Numbered from the stretch's first letter, positions 32,296 through 42,089 are shown. The stretch is 64,000 nt of DNA from Azospira oryzae (GCF_004217225.1 NZ_SHKM01000002.1:501307-565306); one strand, 5' to 3'. Notes: generated from the letters alone by a model not told the origin. Numbers and translations are program-made.

Positions 32296-33141
32296 ATGAG
32301 TGCGAACTGGTTCAAGACCACCCTGCTGATGGCGGCCATCGTCGCTCTTTTCGGTGTCATCGGCGGTGCCGTGGGCGGTGCCCAGGGCATGGTGATCGCC
32401 CTGCTTCTGGGCGGTGCCATGAATGTGTTCGCCTACTGGAATTCGGACAAGATGGTGCTGCGCATGTACAACGCGCAGCAGGTGGACGAGGCTTCCTCCC
32501 CCTATCTCTACAATATGGTGAAGGAGCTGGCTGGTCGTGCCGGGTTGCCCATGCCCCGGGTCTACATCATCGACGAGGCTCAGCCCAACGCCTTCGCCAC
32601 TGGCCGCAATCCCGAGAATGCCGCGGTGGCGGCGACCACCGGCATCCTGCAGATGCTCTCCCAGCGGGAGTTGCGGGGTGTCATGGCCCACGAACTGGCT
32701 CACGTGCAGCATCGGGATATCCTCATTTCCACCATTTCCGCTACCATGGCCGGCGCCATTTCGGCCCTTGCCAATATCGCCATGTTCTTCGGTGGCCGGG
32801 ACGAAGAAGGTCGGCCGGCAAATCCCCTGGCCGGCATTCTGGTGGCCCTGCTGGCGCCCCTGGCGGCCAGCCTGATCCAGATGGCCATTTCCCGGGCCCG
32901 GGAATTCGAGGCCGATCGGGGCGGTGCCCAGATCAGCGGCGACCCCCTGGCCCTGGCCGATGCCCTGGCCAAGATCGATGCCTACGCCCGGGGCATTCCC
33001 ATGCCGGCGGCGGAGGCCCATCCGGAAACGGCCCAGATGATGATCATGAATCCCCTGTCGGGAGGTGGTCTGGCCGGACTGTTTTCCACCCATCCGGCGA
33101 CCGAAGAACGCATTGCGCGGCTGCGCCAGCTGGCCCGCTGA
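32296..33141 (+). CDS. htpX: Membrane zinc metalloprotease HtpX
   Basis: A 281-residue M48 protease with two N-terminal membrane segments, the zinc motif MAHELAHVQ (His132, His136), further hydrophobic segments around 150-195 and the third ligand in [10 protein letters not shown]. It degrades misfolded inner-membrane proteins under heat or envelope stress, working alongside FtsH. A GGAGG site lies before the ATG. Its terminator hairpin merges with a parS site. Confidence 0.95.
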   Translation: MSANWFKTTLLMAAIVALFGVIGGAVGGAQGMVIALLLGGAMNVFAYWNSDKMVLRMYNAQQVDEASSPYLYNMVKELAGRAGLPMPRVYIIDEAQPNAFATGRNPENAAVAATTGILQMLSQRELRGVMAHELAHVQHRDILISTISATMAGAISALANIAMFFGGRDEEGRPANPLAGILVALLAPLAASLIQMAISRAREFEADRGGAQISGDPLALADALAKIDAYARGIPMPAAEAHPETAQMMIMNPLSGGGLAGLFSTHPATEERIARLRQLAR

Positions 33142-33153
33142 CAATTCCCAAAA

Positions 33154-33183
33154 GAAACAGGGCGGTCCTCACCGCCCTGTTTC
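33154..33183 (+). terminator. htpX terminator hairpin overlapping parS
   Basis: GAAACAGGGCGGT (33154-33166) and ACCGCCCTGTTTC (33171-33183) form a perfect 13-bp stem. Its 3' arm shares TGTTTC with the parS site starting at 33178. The T run is short. Confidence 0.7.
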
Positions 33184-33193
33184 ACGTGAAACA
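33178..33193. promoter_or_regulatory. parS centromere site 1 (ParB binding)
   Basis: TGTTTCACGTGAAACA is an exact match to the widely conserved 16-bp chromosomal parS palindrome bound by ParB (Spo0J). It lies between htpX and the convergent nuclease gene. parS sites cluster near the replication origin in most bacteria. Confidence 0.93.
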
Positions 33194-33214
33194 CCCGGCG
33201 GCGTTCGCCGGCTT

Positions 33215-33230
33215 TGTTTCACGTGAAACG
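33215..33230. promoter_or_regulatory. parS centromere site 2 (ParB binding)
   Basis: TGTTTCACGTGAAACG matches parS with one change at the last base. It starts 37 bp after the first site and directly abuts the stop of the nuclease gene. Confidence 0.88.
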
Positions 33231-34154
33231 TTACTTACCCCATATTCTGTTGAGCAGTCCGGCCAGCCGGCGCCCTGCTTCAACCAGCCGTCTATCTGCG
33301 ACTGCCTTGGCTTGCCTGCTGTAACGTTCATCCAGCACCGGCACCAGATTGCTGTCGATGCCGGGATAAACCCGGGTACGTGCCAGCTGCAATGACTCCT
33401 GCCGCCAGGCGGCAACCGTCTTCTGTGGTGTGTGCTGAATGTCGGAGTCCATTAACTGGGCGGCATCCAGCAGCTGGTTTCCCCGCAGCCGGGAGGGTCC
33501 CGGCAGATCATCCCAATAGGTGTGCAGGCTGGTTTCGGGTCTGCGGTTGTTGGCCGGGTCGATCACCGACTGGTCGTTGCCCCCGGCATCCGGATTGCCT
33601 TCCTCGTCGTAGCGACTGACCACGTGCAGGGGCTGGTGGATGTCGCCCACCAGATGGATCAGCCAGACCAGGGCGTAGGCCCGCTCCGGGTCGCCCAGGC
33701 GCCGGTCGGCCAGTTGGGCCGACAACTGCTTGATGCGGATAGTCAGCTGCCCCCGCTGCGGCGCCCGCTCCTCCGGCCCGCCCCGCCCAGGCGTCAGGGG
33801 CAGGTTCTCGTAGTGCCAGTCCCGATGCCGGGCCATCATGTCCGGCGTGTCGGAAAGCGTCTCTGCGTCGTTGTCGTGGTAGCGGCTGTCGTGACGGATG
33901 TCGTCGGCCCAGGTGGAGGCTTCGATGAACAGCGCCCGGCTTTGCTCCAGGCTGCCGTAGTGCTTCTGCTGGCGTTGCCAGCGGGCGAGGTCCGGGTGTG
34001 CCTGCAGCAGGCGGCTCACCTGTTGGCGCGCCGGGGCGGACAGCCTGTTCCAGGCAATGCTGGCGCTGATGCGGTGCCCCGCCCCGTTCCAGGCCAGGGC
34101 AGGAGGCGCGCCGAGGCCGATGCCCAGGATCAGGAGCAGCGCCTTGGCTCGCAT
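33231..34154 (-). CDS. Secreted S1/P1-type nuclease
   Basis: A 307-residue protein with a signal peptide ending in ALA, so that the mature protein begins with Trp (WNGAGHRISASIAW); in S1/P1 nucleases this terminal Trp is a zinc ligand. Further ligands lie in STWADDIR, DWHYENLP, HLVGDIHQPLHV and the GGND segment. These trinuclear zinc enzymes degrade single-stranded DNA and RNA. The ATG overlaps the stop of the upstream efflux gene (ATGA). Expected location is the periplasm or outside the cell, where it could scavenge nucleotides. Confidence 0.93.
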   Translation of the reverse strand: MRAKALLLILGIGLGAPPALAWNGAGHRISASIAWNRLSAPARQQVSRLLQAHPDLARWQRQQKHYGSLEQSRALFIEASTWADDIRHDSRYHDNDAETLSDTPDMMARHRDWHYENLPLTPGRGGPEERAPQRGQLTIRIKQLSAQLADRRLGDPERAYALVWLIHLVGDIHQPLHVVSRYDEEGNPDAGGNDQSVIDPANNRRPETSLHTYWDDLPGPSRLRGNQLLDAAQLMDSDIQHTPQKTVAAWRQESLQLARTRVYPGIDSNLVPVLDERYSRQAKAVADRRLVEAGRRLAGLLNRIWGK

Positions 34155-35056
34155 CAGCGGTCCAGGTCGATGTCCTGGTGGGACAGGGGGTCTTCCAGAG
34201 GCTCCAGATGAGTGGTGACGTGGGCGCCGGGAATGGCCCGGCGGATGTCCTCCTCCACTTGCTCGGCCAGTTCGTGGGCCCGTTGCACCGTCCATTCTCC
34301 CGGCACCAGCACGTGCAGGGAAATGAAGGCCCGGGTGCCGGCCTGGCGGGTGCGGATGGCGTGGAAGCCGATGCCCTGCTGACGGTGGGGCAACAAGGTG
34401 CTTTCCAGGTTGCCGAGGAATTCTTCCGGCAGGGCGGCGTCCATGAGGCCGGCAGCCGCATCCCGGATCAGGTGCCAGGCAGTGTAGAGAATGTGGGTGG
34501 CAACGATCAGGGCCAGGATCGGGTCCAGCCACAGCCAGCCGGTCAGGGCCACGGCGGCCACGCCGGCAATGACGCCGACGGAGGTCCACACGTCGGTCAT
34601 GAGGTGGGCGCTGTCCGCCTTGAGGGCGACCGAGCCGTACTGCTTGCCGGCGGCCAGGAGGACCCGGGCGACGCCCAGATTGACCAGGGAAGCCACTACC
34701 GAAATGGCCAGGCCCACGCCTACCTGCTCCAGCGCCTGGGGGTTCAGCAGGCGGTTGATGGCGGTGTGGGCGATGGCCAGGGCCGCCACCAGGATGAGCA
34801 GGCCTTCGAAGCCGCTGGCGAAATACTCGGCCTTGCTATGGCCGTAGGCGTGCTTTTCGTCGGGCGGCTGGGCCGCCAGGGTCAGCATCCACAGGGCCAT
34901 GAGGGCGCCGGCCAGATTGACGAAGGATTCCAACGCATCGGAAAGCAGGCCGACGGAGCCGGTCCACCACCAGGCCGCCCCCTTGAGCAGGATGGTGGCG
35001 ATGGCGGCGGCAATGGATAGCCAGGCGTAGCGGGTCAGGGAGGTGTTGGTGTGCAT
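34154..35056 (-). CDS. Cation diffusion facilitator (FieF-like) efflux protein
   Basis: The 300-residue protein has six hydrophobic helices. Metal-site residues are seen as SDALESFVN (helix II) and [12 protein letters not shown] (helix V), and a [12 protein letters not shown] loop and a C-terminal cytoplasmic domain with HVLVPGEW are present. It exports divalent cations such as zinc, iron or cadmium in exchange for protons. The helix II site reads S-D-A-L-E, so metal choice is uncertain. The start is ATG 35056; the longer frame from 35158 adds unconserved residues. It is coupled to the nuclease gene. Confidence 0.9.
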   Translation of the reverse strand: MHTNTSLTRYAWLSIAAAIATILLKGAAWWWTGSVGLLSDALESFVNLAGALMALWMLTLAAQPPDEKHAYGHSKAEYFASGFEGLLILVAALAIAHTAINRLLNPQALEQVGVGLAISVVASLVNLGVARVLLAAGKQYGSVALKADSAHLMTDVWTSVGVIAGVAAVALTGWLWLDPILALIVATHILYTAWHLIRDAAAGLMDAALPEEFLGNLESTLLPHRQQGIGFHAIRTRQAGTRAFISLHVLVPGEWTVQRAHELAEQVEEDIRRAIPGAHVTTHLEPLEDPLSHQDIDLDR

Positions 35057-35181
35057 GGCTGGATTATCGCCCAAAAGTGCCCCGGGCCCGAGGGACCCGC
35101 GACGGCGGGAAAAGTGGCGAAAACCGCTCCGGTGCTGCCGGAGCGACAGAAAGGCCATGCTAAACTGCTCCGACTACGCCG

Positions 35182-36567
35182 ATGTACTTCCGGCAGCCTT
35201 TTTTACCGATTTTTTTGAGCCCGCAATCCTTGTCTTCCCGCAACTCCCCGCCCGCCTCCCGCCGCCCTTCTCCTGTCCGCTCCGCTCCGGAGCCGGCACC
35301 CGATTCCCTGGCCCGTGCCCTGCTGCTGGCCAGTGCAGCCGTTGCCGCCGTCCAGGCCGGACGCAGCCTGACCGAAGTGCTGGCGCAGCAGGCCAAGGGC
35401 GAACTGGGGCCGACCCGGGCCCAGGCCCAGGATCTGGCCTACGGCGCCCTGCGCCGTTATGGCTGGGGCGAGGCGGTGCTGGCAGTCCTGCTGCAGAAGC
35501 CCCTGCCCGAACCCCAGCTGCAGAGCCTGCTGCTGTGCGCCCTGTACCGCCTGGAGAGCCGGCCGGAGCAGAGCCACACGGTGGTGGACCAGGCCGTGGC
35601 CGCTGCCGCCACCCTGGCCAAGGGCAATTTCCGCGGGGTGATCAACGGCGTGCTGCGCAGTTATCTGCGGCAGCGGCCCGAGCTGCTGGCCCGGGCCGCC
35701 GGCAAGCCCTCGGGGGCCTGGTGGCATCCCGACTGGTGGCTGTCTCGCCTGCGCCGGGCCTATCCCCGGGATTGGGAAACCATCGCCACGGCCGGCAACG
35801 GCCAGCCGCCCATGACCCTGCGGGTCAATCTGGCCCGGGGCTCCCGGGAGGAATACCAGGCTCGCCTGGATGCCGCCGGGATTGCCGCTGTCCCCCTGGG
35901 CAGCGCCGCCCTGCTGCTGCAGAAGCCGGTGTCGGTGGATGCCCTGCCCGGCTTTTTCGATGGTTTTGTCTCGGTTCAGGACTGGGGCGCCCAGCGCGCC
36001 GCCGAGCTGCTGGACGCCCGGGCCGGCCAGCGGGTGCTGGATGCCTGCGCCGCCCCCGGCGGCAAGACGGCCCATATTCTTGAGCGGGCCGGGGTGGACC
36101 TGCTGGCCCTGGACGTGGACGGGCTGCGCTGCCGCCGGGTGGAGGAAAACCTGAGCCGCCTGGGCCTTCGGGCCGCCGTGCGTGCTGCCGATGCCCGCTG
36201 CCCCGACGACTGGTGGGACGGCCGCCCCTTCGACCGCATTCTGGCCGATGTGCCCTGTTCCGCCAGCGGCGTGGTGCGCCGCCATCCGGACAGCAAATGG
36301 CTGCGGCGGGAGACCGACATCGCCCAGTTCGCCCGGGTGCAGCGGCAGATCCTGGAGGTGCTGTGGCCGACCCTGGCGGTCGGCGGGCGTCTGCTCTATG
36401 CCACCTGCTCCGTTTTCCCCGAGGAGAACAGCCAGCAGGTGAGCGCCTTCCTGGCGCGCCACGGGGATGCCCGCCGCATCGGCATCGACGGTGCCGACGA
36501 GTTGCAGTTGTTGCCAGGAAGTGAACATGACGGCTTCTACTATGCGCTGCTGGAAAAGACCGCTTAA
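35182..36567 (+). CDS. rsmB: 16S rRNA (cytosine967-C5)-methyltransferase
   Basis: The 461-residue protein has an N-terminal NusB-like RNA-binding domain (about residues 45-180) and a C-terminal SAM domain with LDACAAPGGKTAHIL, DVPCSASGVVRRHPD and the catalytic YATCSVFPEEN Cys. It methylates C967 of 16S rRNA. The first 40 residues (Ser/Pro/Arg-rich) have no family match, so a downstream TTG (around 35230) may be the real start. The next gene begins inside its 3' end, marking an operon with DUF4390 and the two-component genes. Confidence 0.93.
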   Translation: MYFRQPFLPIFLSPQSLSSRNSPPASRRPSPVRSAPEPAPDSLARALLLASAAVAAVQAGRSLTEVLAQQAKGELGPTRAQAQDLAYGALRRYGWGEAVLAVLLQKPLPEPQLQSLLLCALYRLESRPEQSHTVVDQAVAAAATLAKGNFRGVINGVLRSYLRQRPELLARAAGKPSGAWWHPDWWLSRLRRAYPRDWETIATAGNGQPPMTLRVNLARGSREEYQARLDAAGIAAVPLGSAALLLQKPVSVDALPGFFDGFVSVQDWGAQRAAELLDARAGQRVLDACAAPGGKTAHILERAGVDLLALDVDGLRCRRVEENLSRLGLRAAVRAADARCPDDWWDGRPFDRILADVPCSASGVVRRHPDSKWLRRETDIAQFARVQRQILEVLWPTLAVGGRLLYATCSVFPEENSQQVSAFLARHGDARRIGIDGADELQLLPGSEHDGFYYALLEKTA

Positions 36568-37135
36568 GCTCCTCGCCATCTGCTGGCTCTGTCTCTGGGC
36601 TGCCCTGGGGGCGGCGAGCGAGGTGGAGGTACGCAATCCCCAGCTCACTCCGGGGGACGACGGCTACACCCTCTCCGCCGACTTCGCCTTCGAGTTCAAT
36701 TCCCGCCTGGAAGAAGCGGTGACCCGGGGGGTGGTGCTCAACTTCCTGGTGGAATTCGAGCTGACCCGCGTCCGCTGGTACTGGCTGGACGACAAGGTGG
36801 CCAGCCGCAGCCAGACCCTGCGTCTCTCCTACAACGCCCTCACCCGCCAGTACCGCCTTTCCTCCGGCGCCCTGCACCAGAACTTCTCCTCCCTGGAGGA
36901 GGCCCTGCGCATCCTCTCCCGCCTGCGCCACTGGACGGTGCTGGACAAGTCCGTGGCCCTCCGGCCCGGGGAAACCTACCAGGCTTCCCTGCGCCTGCGC
37001 CTCGATCCCTCCCAGCTGCCCAAACCCTTCCAGCTGACCGCCCTGGCCAACCGGGAATGGAACCTGGCTTCCGACTGGCTCAACTGGCCCTTCTCCGTGC
37101 CCCGGGAAGAGCCGCTGCGGGAGGGCGCCAAGTGA
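36527..37135 (+). CDS. DUF4390 exported protein
   Basis: From the ATG at 36527 (AGGAAG upstream) the protein has 202 residues, with a signal peptide (LLAICWLCLWAALGAAS) and a beta-rich DUF4390 domain (FEFNSRLEEAVTRGVVLNFLVEFEL ... RYRLSSG). It overlaps the rsmB end by 41 nt and the kinase start by 4 nt (GTGA). The family has no known function but is consistently placed between rsmB and an NtrY-like kinase in betaproteobacteria, which suggests a periplasmic partner of the sensor. Confidence 0.9.
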   Translation: MTASTMRCWKRPLKLLAICWLCLWAALGAASEVEVRNPQLTPGDDGYTLSADFAFEFNSRLEEAVTRGVVLNFLVEFELTRVRWYWLDDKVASRSQTLRLSYNALTRQYRLSSGALHQNFSSLEEALRILSRLRHWTVLDKSVALRPGETYQASLRLRLDPSQLPKPFQLTALANREWNLASDWLNWPFSVPREEPLREGAK

Positions 37136-39252
37136 GAGTGCTCCTAGTCATCGTCGCCGCCCTAGGCGGCATCCTGCTCTTCCTGCTGGCCTCGGCCTCG
37201 GCCAATACGGCCCTCTTCGCCCGCAACTATCCCTGGCTGCTGGCCCTCAACGGTCTGGTGGCCCTAGCCCTGGCCGGCCTGGTGGCCTGGCAGCTGCGGG
37301 CCCTGTGGAAGGAGCACCGGGCCAAGGTTTTCGGCTCCCGCCTGAAGCTGCGCCTGCTGGTCTTCTTCGCCCTCATGGGGGTGGTGCCCGGTGTCACCAT
37401 CTATGCCGTGTCGGTGCAGTTCGTCACCAAGAGCATCGAGAGCTGGTTCGACGTGCGGGTGGAAACCGCCCTGGAGTCGGGCCTCAACCTGGGCCGCAGC
37501 GCCCTTGACGCCATGCTTTCCGACCTCACCGAGAAGGGCCGGCAGATGGCCCAGGAACTGGCCGACCGGCCCGACGGCACCCGCCGCCTGCTGCTCAACC
37601 GCCTGCGCGACCAGGCCGGGGTGGAAAGCGCGGCCCTCTTCGCCGCCAACGGCCAGGTCATTGCCAGCGCCAATGGCGACTATTCTTCCCTGCTGCCCTC
37701 CCTGCCCTCCTCCGCCCAGCTGAAGCAGGCCCGTCTTTCCCGGGGCATCGGTTCCATCGAGGGTGAAGGCAAGGACATGACCCTCAGGGTGCTGGTGGGC
37801 ATTCCCGGCTACGGCCTGACCGAGGAGCCGCGCATCCTGCAGCTGACCCAGGGGGTGCCGCCGGCCATCGCCGAGAATGCCGATGCGGTGCAGGACGTGT
37901 ACCGGGACTACCAGGAGCTGTCCCTGGCCCGCAGCGGCCTCACCCACATCTACGCCCTGACCCTGACCCTGGCCCTGCTGCTGTCCCTGTTTACCGCCAT
38001 CGCCGTGGCCTACGTGCTGGCCCGGCGCCTTTCGGCGCCCCTTTCGATCCTGGCCGAGGGCACCCAGGCCGTGGCCGCCGGCGACTTCACGCCGCGCCAG
38101 GCCATTTACAGCCGGGACGAGCTGGGGGTGCTGACCCAGTCCTTCAACCAGATGACCCGTCAGCTGGACGATGCCCGCAAGGAGACGGAGCGGCACCGCA
38201 GCGAACTGGAATCGGCCCGGGCCTATCTGGAGGAAATCCTGGCCAACCTCTCCGCCGGCGTTCTCGCCTTCGACGCCCGCTTCGTCCTGCGGGCCATCAA
38301 TGCGGGGGCCTGCACCATCCTCGGCGACGACTTCGTCGGCCTTTCCGGCGAGCCGGTGGAAGCCTGGCCCCGGCAGAACCTGCTGGGCCGGGCCATCCGC
38401 GACGGCTTTGCCGCCCATGCGGAAGAGGACTGGCAGACCCAGGTCGAGCTGGACCGCCCCGGCCTGGCGCCCCAGGTCCTGCTGCTGCGGGGCTCCAAGC
38501 TGCCGGCCGGCAGCGGCGGCGGCTACGTGGTGGTGTTCGACGAGGTGACCCAGCTCATCGCCGCCCAGCGCAGCGCCGCCTGGGGCGAAGTGGCACGGCG
38601 CCTGGCCCACGAGATCAAGAATCCCCTCACCCCCATCCAGCTTTCCGCCGAGCGCCTGCAGATGAAGCTGGAGGACAAGCTGGATGCTGCCGCGGCCGAG
38701 ACCCTGAACAAGGGCACCCAGACCATCATCAACCAGGTCCAGGCCATGAAGCGCATGGTGGACGACTTCCGCGACTACGCCCGCATGCCCTCGCCGGTGC
38801 TGGCGGTGCTTGACCTCAACGCCCTGGTGGGCGAGGTGCTGGGGCTCTACGAGACCTCCCACGCCAGCATCGACGTGCATCTGGCCGGCGACTTGCCGCC
38901 GGTGCTGGGGGACGCCACCCAGCTGCGGCAGATCATCCACAACCTGCTGCGCAACGCCGAGGATGCCCTGGCGGAGCAGCCGGCGCCGGCCATCCGCCTC
39001 GCCACCGAGCCGGCCGGGCGCTTTGCCCGCCTGGTGGTGGAGGACAACGGCCCCGGCTTCCCGGCGGAAATCCTGGCCCGGGCCTTCGAACCCTACGTCA
39101 CCACCAAGCCCAAGGGCACCGGCCTGGGCCTGGCCATCGTGCGCAAGATCGTGGACGAGCACGGCGGCCGCATCGACATCACCAACAAGCATGAAAACGG
39201 CACCGGAGGCGGCGCCCAGATCAGCATCCGCCTGCCCCTGGCCAACCCATAA
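37132..39252 (+). CDS. NtrY-like membrane sensor histidine kinase
   Basis: The GTG at 37132 overlaps the DUF4390 stop and gives 706 residues. Two N-terminal membrane helices (about residues 5-20 and 28-48) are followed by a third near 72-92, a periplasmic or cytoplasmic sensor segment, another helix (about 285-305), HAMP, PAS (about 365-460), a dimerisation His at about residue 493 (LAHEIKNPLTPIQLSAERL) and a GHKL ATPase domain with NLLRNAEDAL and TKPKGTGLGLAIV. This is the NtrY architecture. It phosphorylates the regulator encoded 24 bases downstream. The signal is unknown; a role in envelope or nitrogen-related control is only by family analogy. Confidence 0.92.
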   Translation: MRVLLVIVAALGGILLFLLASASANTALFARNYPWLLALNGLVALALAGLVAWQLRALWKEHRAKVFGSRLKLRLLVFFALMGVVPGVTIYAVSVQFVTKSIESWFDVRVETALESGLNLGRSALDAMLSDLTEKGRQMAQELADRPDGTRRLLLNRLRDQAGVESAALFAANGQVIASANGDYSSLLPSLPSSAQLKQARLSRGIGSIEGEGKDMTLRVLVGIPGYGLTEEPRILQLTQGVPPAIAENADAVQDVYRDYQELSLARSGLTHIYALTLTLALLLSLFTAIAVAYVLARRLSAPLSILAEGTQAVAAGDFTPRQAIYSRDELGVLTQSFNQMTRQLDDARKETERHRSELESARAYLEEILANLSAGVLAFDARFVLRAINAGACTILGDDFVGLSGEPVEAWPRQNLLGRAIRDGFAAHAEEDWQTQVELDRPGLAPQVLLLRGSKLPAGSGGGYVVVFDEVTQLIAAQRSAAWGEVARRLAHEIKNPLTPIQLSAERLQMKLEDKLDAAAAETLNKGTQTIINQVQAMKRMVDDFRDYARMPSPVLAVLDLNALVGEVLGLYETSHASIDVHLAGDLPPVLGDATQLRQIIHNLLRNAEDALAEQPAPAIRLATEPAGRFARLVVEDNGPGFPAEILARAFEPYVTTKPKGTGLGLAIVRKIVDEHGGRIDITNKHENGTGGGAQISIRLPLANP

Positions 39253-39275
39253 GAAAACCGAGGATCTCAAGCAAC

Positions 39276-40532
39276 ATGGCTCAAATACTGGTTGTGGACG
39301 ACGAAATCGGCATCCGGGAACTGCTGTCGGAAATCCTGGAGGACGAGGGACATCACATCTGGCTGGCGGAAAACGCCACGGCCGCCCGCCGCCTGCGGGC
39401 CGAGAAGCGCCCGGATCTGGTGCTGCTGGATATCTGGATGCCCGACACCGACGGTATTTCCCTGCTCAAGGAATGGGGCGCCTCGGGCCTGCTGACCATG
39501 CCGGTGGTGATGATGTCCGGCCACGGCACCATCGACACCGCGGTGGAGGCCACCCGCCACGGCGCCGTGGAATTCCTGGAAAAGCCCATTGCCCTGCAGA
39601 AGCTCCTGGCCACGGTGAAGAAGGCCTTGAAGCACGACGCCCAGACCGTCAAGCCGCCCCTGACCCTGGATGCCCTGGCCAAGCTGCCCCTGCTCAAGGA
39701 CCTGAAGAAGCGCCTGGAGCAGGCGGCCAAGAGCGCCCCGGTGCTGCTGCTCAAGGGCGGCGCCGGCGCCATCGCCGACATCTGCGCCCGCACCCTGCAG
39801 GCGCCCCACGCGCCCTGGCTCGACCTGGCCGCCGAATCCGGGCCCCTGACCCAGGAACGTCTGCAACAGGCCTCCGGCGGCATCCTCTTCGTGCCGGACC
39901 TGGCGGTCCTGGGCAAGCTGCAGCAGATGAACCTGGCCTTCGCCCTGGAGCGCCTGGAGAAGTACAAGCTGCAACTGGTGGTGGCCTGCCACAAGCCGCT
40001 CCAGTCCTTGCTCGAAGCCGGCTGGGATGCGGCTCTGGTAGCCCGTCTCGGCGAGGTCTGGGTGGCCCTGCCCCAGCTTTCCGCCCATGCCGACGAGGTG
40101 CCGGAAATCGCCGGCCTGCTGCTCTCCCACCTGATGGAACGGGGCGAGGCCCCGGCCCGCCATTTCTCCAGCGCCGCCCTCAACGCCTTGCGCATGCACC
40201 GCTGGAGCGCCGATGGCTGGGGCGAATTGCAGGGCGCGGTGAAGAACCTGGCCCTCACCGCCCTGGAGGAGGAAATCAGCGCCGAGGACGTGGCCGGCCT
40301 GCTCCACACCACCGACGGCGAGGCCGCCAGCACGCCCCTGGAGCCCCTTTTCTCCCAGCCCCTGCGGGAAGCCCGGGACGCCTTCGAGAAGCTCTATTTC
40401 GAACACGTCCTGCGCCAGGAAGGGGGCAACATGACCCGGGTCTCGGAACGTTCCGGGGTGGAGCGCACCCACCTCTACCGCAAGCTCAAGCAACTGGGCG
40501 TCAGCACCGGCAAGCGCGGCGGCGAGGGCTGA
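39276..40532 (+). CDS. NtrX-like response regulator with degenerate AAA+ domain
   Basis: The 418-residue protein has a normal receiver domain (Asp9/Asp10, phospho-acceptor Asp52 in VLLDIWMPD, Lys103 in LEKPIA) and a C-terminal Fis-type HTH (GNMTRVSERSGVERTHLYRKLKQLGV). The central region corresponds in position to the sigma-54 AAA+ domain, but the Walker A is replaced by LLKGGAGAIADI (about 158-169) and no GAFTGA loop is present. It therefore should not hydrolyse ATP or activate sigma-54 polymerase and probably acts as a classical activator or repressor. Found beside its NtrY-like kinase. Confidence 0.9.
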   Translation: MAQILVVDDEIGIRELLSEILEDEGHHIWLAENATAARRLRAEKRPDLVLLDIWMPDTDGISLLKEWGASGLLTMPVVMMSGHGTIDTAVEATRHGAVEFLEKPIALQKLLATVKKALKHDAQTVKPPLTLDALAKLPLLKDLKKRLEQAAKSAPVLLLKGGAGAIADICARTLQAPHAPWLDLAAESGPLTQERLQQASGGILFVPDLAVLGKLQQMNLAFALERLEKYKLQLVVACHKPLQSLLEAGWDAALVARLGEVWVALPQLSAHADEVPEIAGLLLSHLMERGEAPARHFSSAALNALRMHRWSADGWGELQGAVKNLALTALEEEISAEDVAGLLHTTDGEAASTPLEPLFSQPLREARDAFEKLYFEHVLRQEGGNMTRVSERSGVERTHLYRKLKQLGVSTGKRGGEG

Positions 40533-40648
40533 TCCGCCTGGGCGTGAAGCAGTCCACGCCCCGCCCTTCCCCGCCGGCGCTACACTCGACGCAATAGAAC
40601 AGGTTCCCGCCGGCCGCCCCATGGCCGGCCCAGGACATTGGGGGAAGC

Positions 40649-42079
40649 ATGAAGATCGTCATTCTCGGTGCCGGCCAGGTCGGCGCCAGCGTGGCCGAGG
40701 CCCTGGTGCACGAGGCCAACGACATCACCATCGTGGACAACGACCGGGAGCGCCTGGCCGCCCTGCAGGACCGGCTCGACCTGCGCACCGTGTGCGGCAA
40801 TGCGGCCCTGCCGTCCATCCTCGGCGACGCCGGCCTGGACGATGCGGACCTGCTTATCGCCGTGACCCAGAGCGACCAGACCAACCTGGTGGCCTGCAAG
40901 ATCGCCAAGAGCCGCTTCAACGTGCCGACCCGCATCGCCCGCCTGCGGGCCGCCGATTTCCTCGAGGACGAGCAGCTTCTCTCCGACGAGAACTTCGCCG
41001 TGGATTTCGCCATCTGCCCCGAGGAGAACATCACCGACTACATTGTGCGTCTGGTGGATTTTCCCGAGGCGCTGCAGGTGCTGGAGTTCGCCGAGGGCCG
41101 CCTGGTCATGGTGGCGGTGCGGGCCTACGAGGGCGGCGCCCTGGTGGGCAAGCCGGTGCGCAAGCTGCGGGAGCACCTGCCGTCCCAGGTGGATGCCCGC
41201 ATCGCCGCCCTCTTCCGCCAGGACCAGCCCATCATTCCCGAGGGCGAGACGGTGATCCATGCCGGCGACGAAGTCTTCATCATCGCCGCCAGCGAGCACA
41301 TCCGCCCGGTGCTGCGGGAGCTGCGGCGCATGATGCGGCCGGTGAAGCGGGTGATGATCGCCGGCGGCGGCAACATCGGCTACCGGGTGGCCACCGCCCT
41401 GCAGCAGCGCCTGGAGGTGAAGCTGGTGGAGCACAACCGCAGCCGGGCCGAATGGATTGCGCCGCGCCTGGGCGACACCCTGGTGCTGTGCGGCGACGCC
41501 ACGGACGAGGACCTGCTGGAGCAGGAGAACATCGCCGAGATGGACCTCTTCCTCGCCCTCACCAACGACGACGAAGACAACATCATGGCCGCCTCCCTGG
41601 CCAAGCGCCTGGGCTGCCAGCGCGTGCTGGCCCTGATCAACCGGCGCGCCTACGCCGACATGGTGCAGGGCGGCCCCATCGACATCGGCATTTCCCCGGC
41701 CCAGGTCTCCATCGGCACCCTGCTGGCCCACGTGCGCCGGGCCGACGTCTCCCAGGTCCATTCCCTGCGCCGGGGCGCCGCCGAGGCCCTGGAGCTGGTG
41801 GCCCACGGCGACCGCAATTCCTCCCGGGTGGTGGGCCGCAGCCTGGGCGAGATTCCCCTGCCCAAGGGCGTCACCATCGCCGCCATCGTGCGCGACCTGG
41901 AGACGCCGGAAATCATCGGCTACCAGGGCCCGGTGGGCATCCAGGCCTACGGCCACGTGGTCATCGCCCACCGCGACACGGTGATCCAGTCCGGCGACCA
42001 CGTCATCGTCTTCTGCGTGAACAAGAAGCTGGTGCACAAGGTGGAAAAACTGTTCCAGGTCGGCTTCGGCTTTCTCTGA
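40649..42079 (+). CDS. trkA: Trk potassium uptake regulator TrkA
   Basis: A 476-residue peripheral membrane protein with two RCK units: the first NAD-binding site at KIVILGAGQVGASVAE (residues 2-17) and the second at MIAGGGNIGYRVA (about 236-248), each followed by a TrkA-C domain. It binds NAD(H) and gates the TrkH channel. A GGGGGAAG site precedes the ATG. trkH starts 11 bases downstream, forming one operon. Confidence 0.96.
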   Translation: MKIVILGAGQVGASVAEALVHEANDITIVDNDRERLAALQDRLDLRTVCGNAALPSILGDAGLDDADLLIAVTQSDQTNLVACKIAKSRFNVPTRIARLRAADFLEDEQLLSDENFAVDFAICPEENITDYIVRLVDFPEALQVLEFAEGRLVMVAVRAYEGGALVGKPVRKLREHLPSQVDARIAALFRQDQPIIPEGETVIHAGDEVFIIAASEHIRPVLRELRRMMRPVKRVMIAGGGNIGYRVATALQQRLEVKLVEHNRSRAEWIAPRLGDTLVLCGDATDEDLLEQENIAEMDLFLALTNDDEDNIMAASLAKRLGCQRVLALINRRAYADMVQGGPIDIGISPAQVSIGTLLAHVRRADVSQVHSLRRGAAEALELVAHGDRNSSRVVGRSLGEIPLPKGVTIAAIVRDLETPEIIGYQGPVGIQAYGHVVIAHRDTVIQSGDHVIVFCVNKKLVHKVEKLFQVGFGFL

Positions 42080-42089
42080 CGGGGGCACC

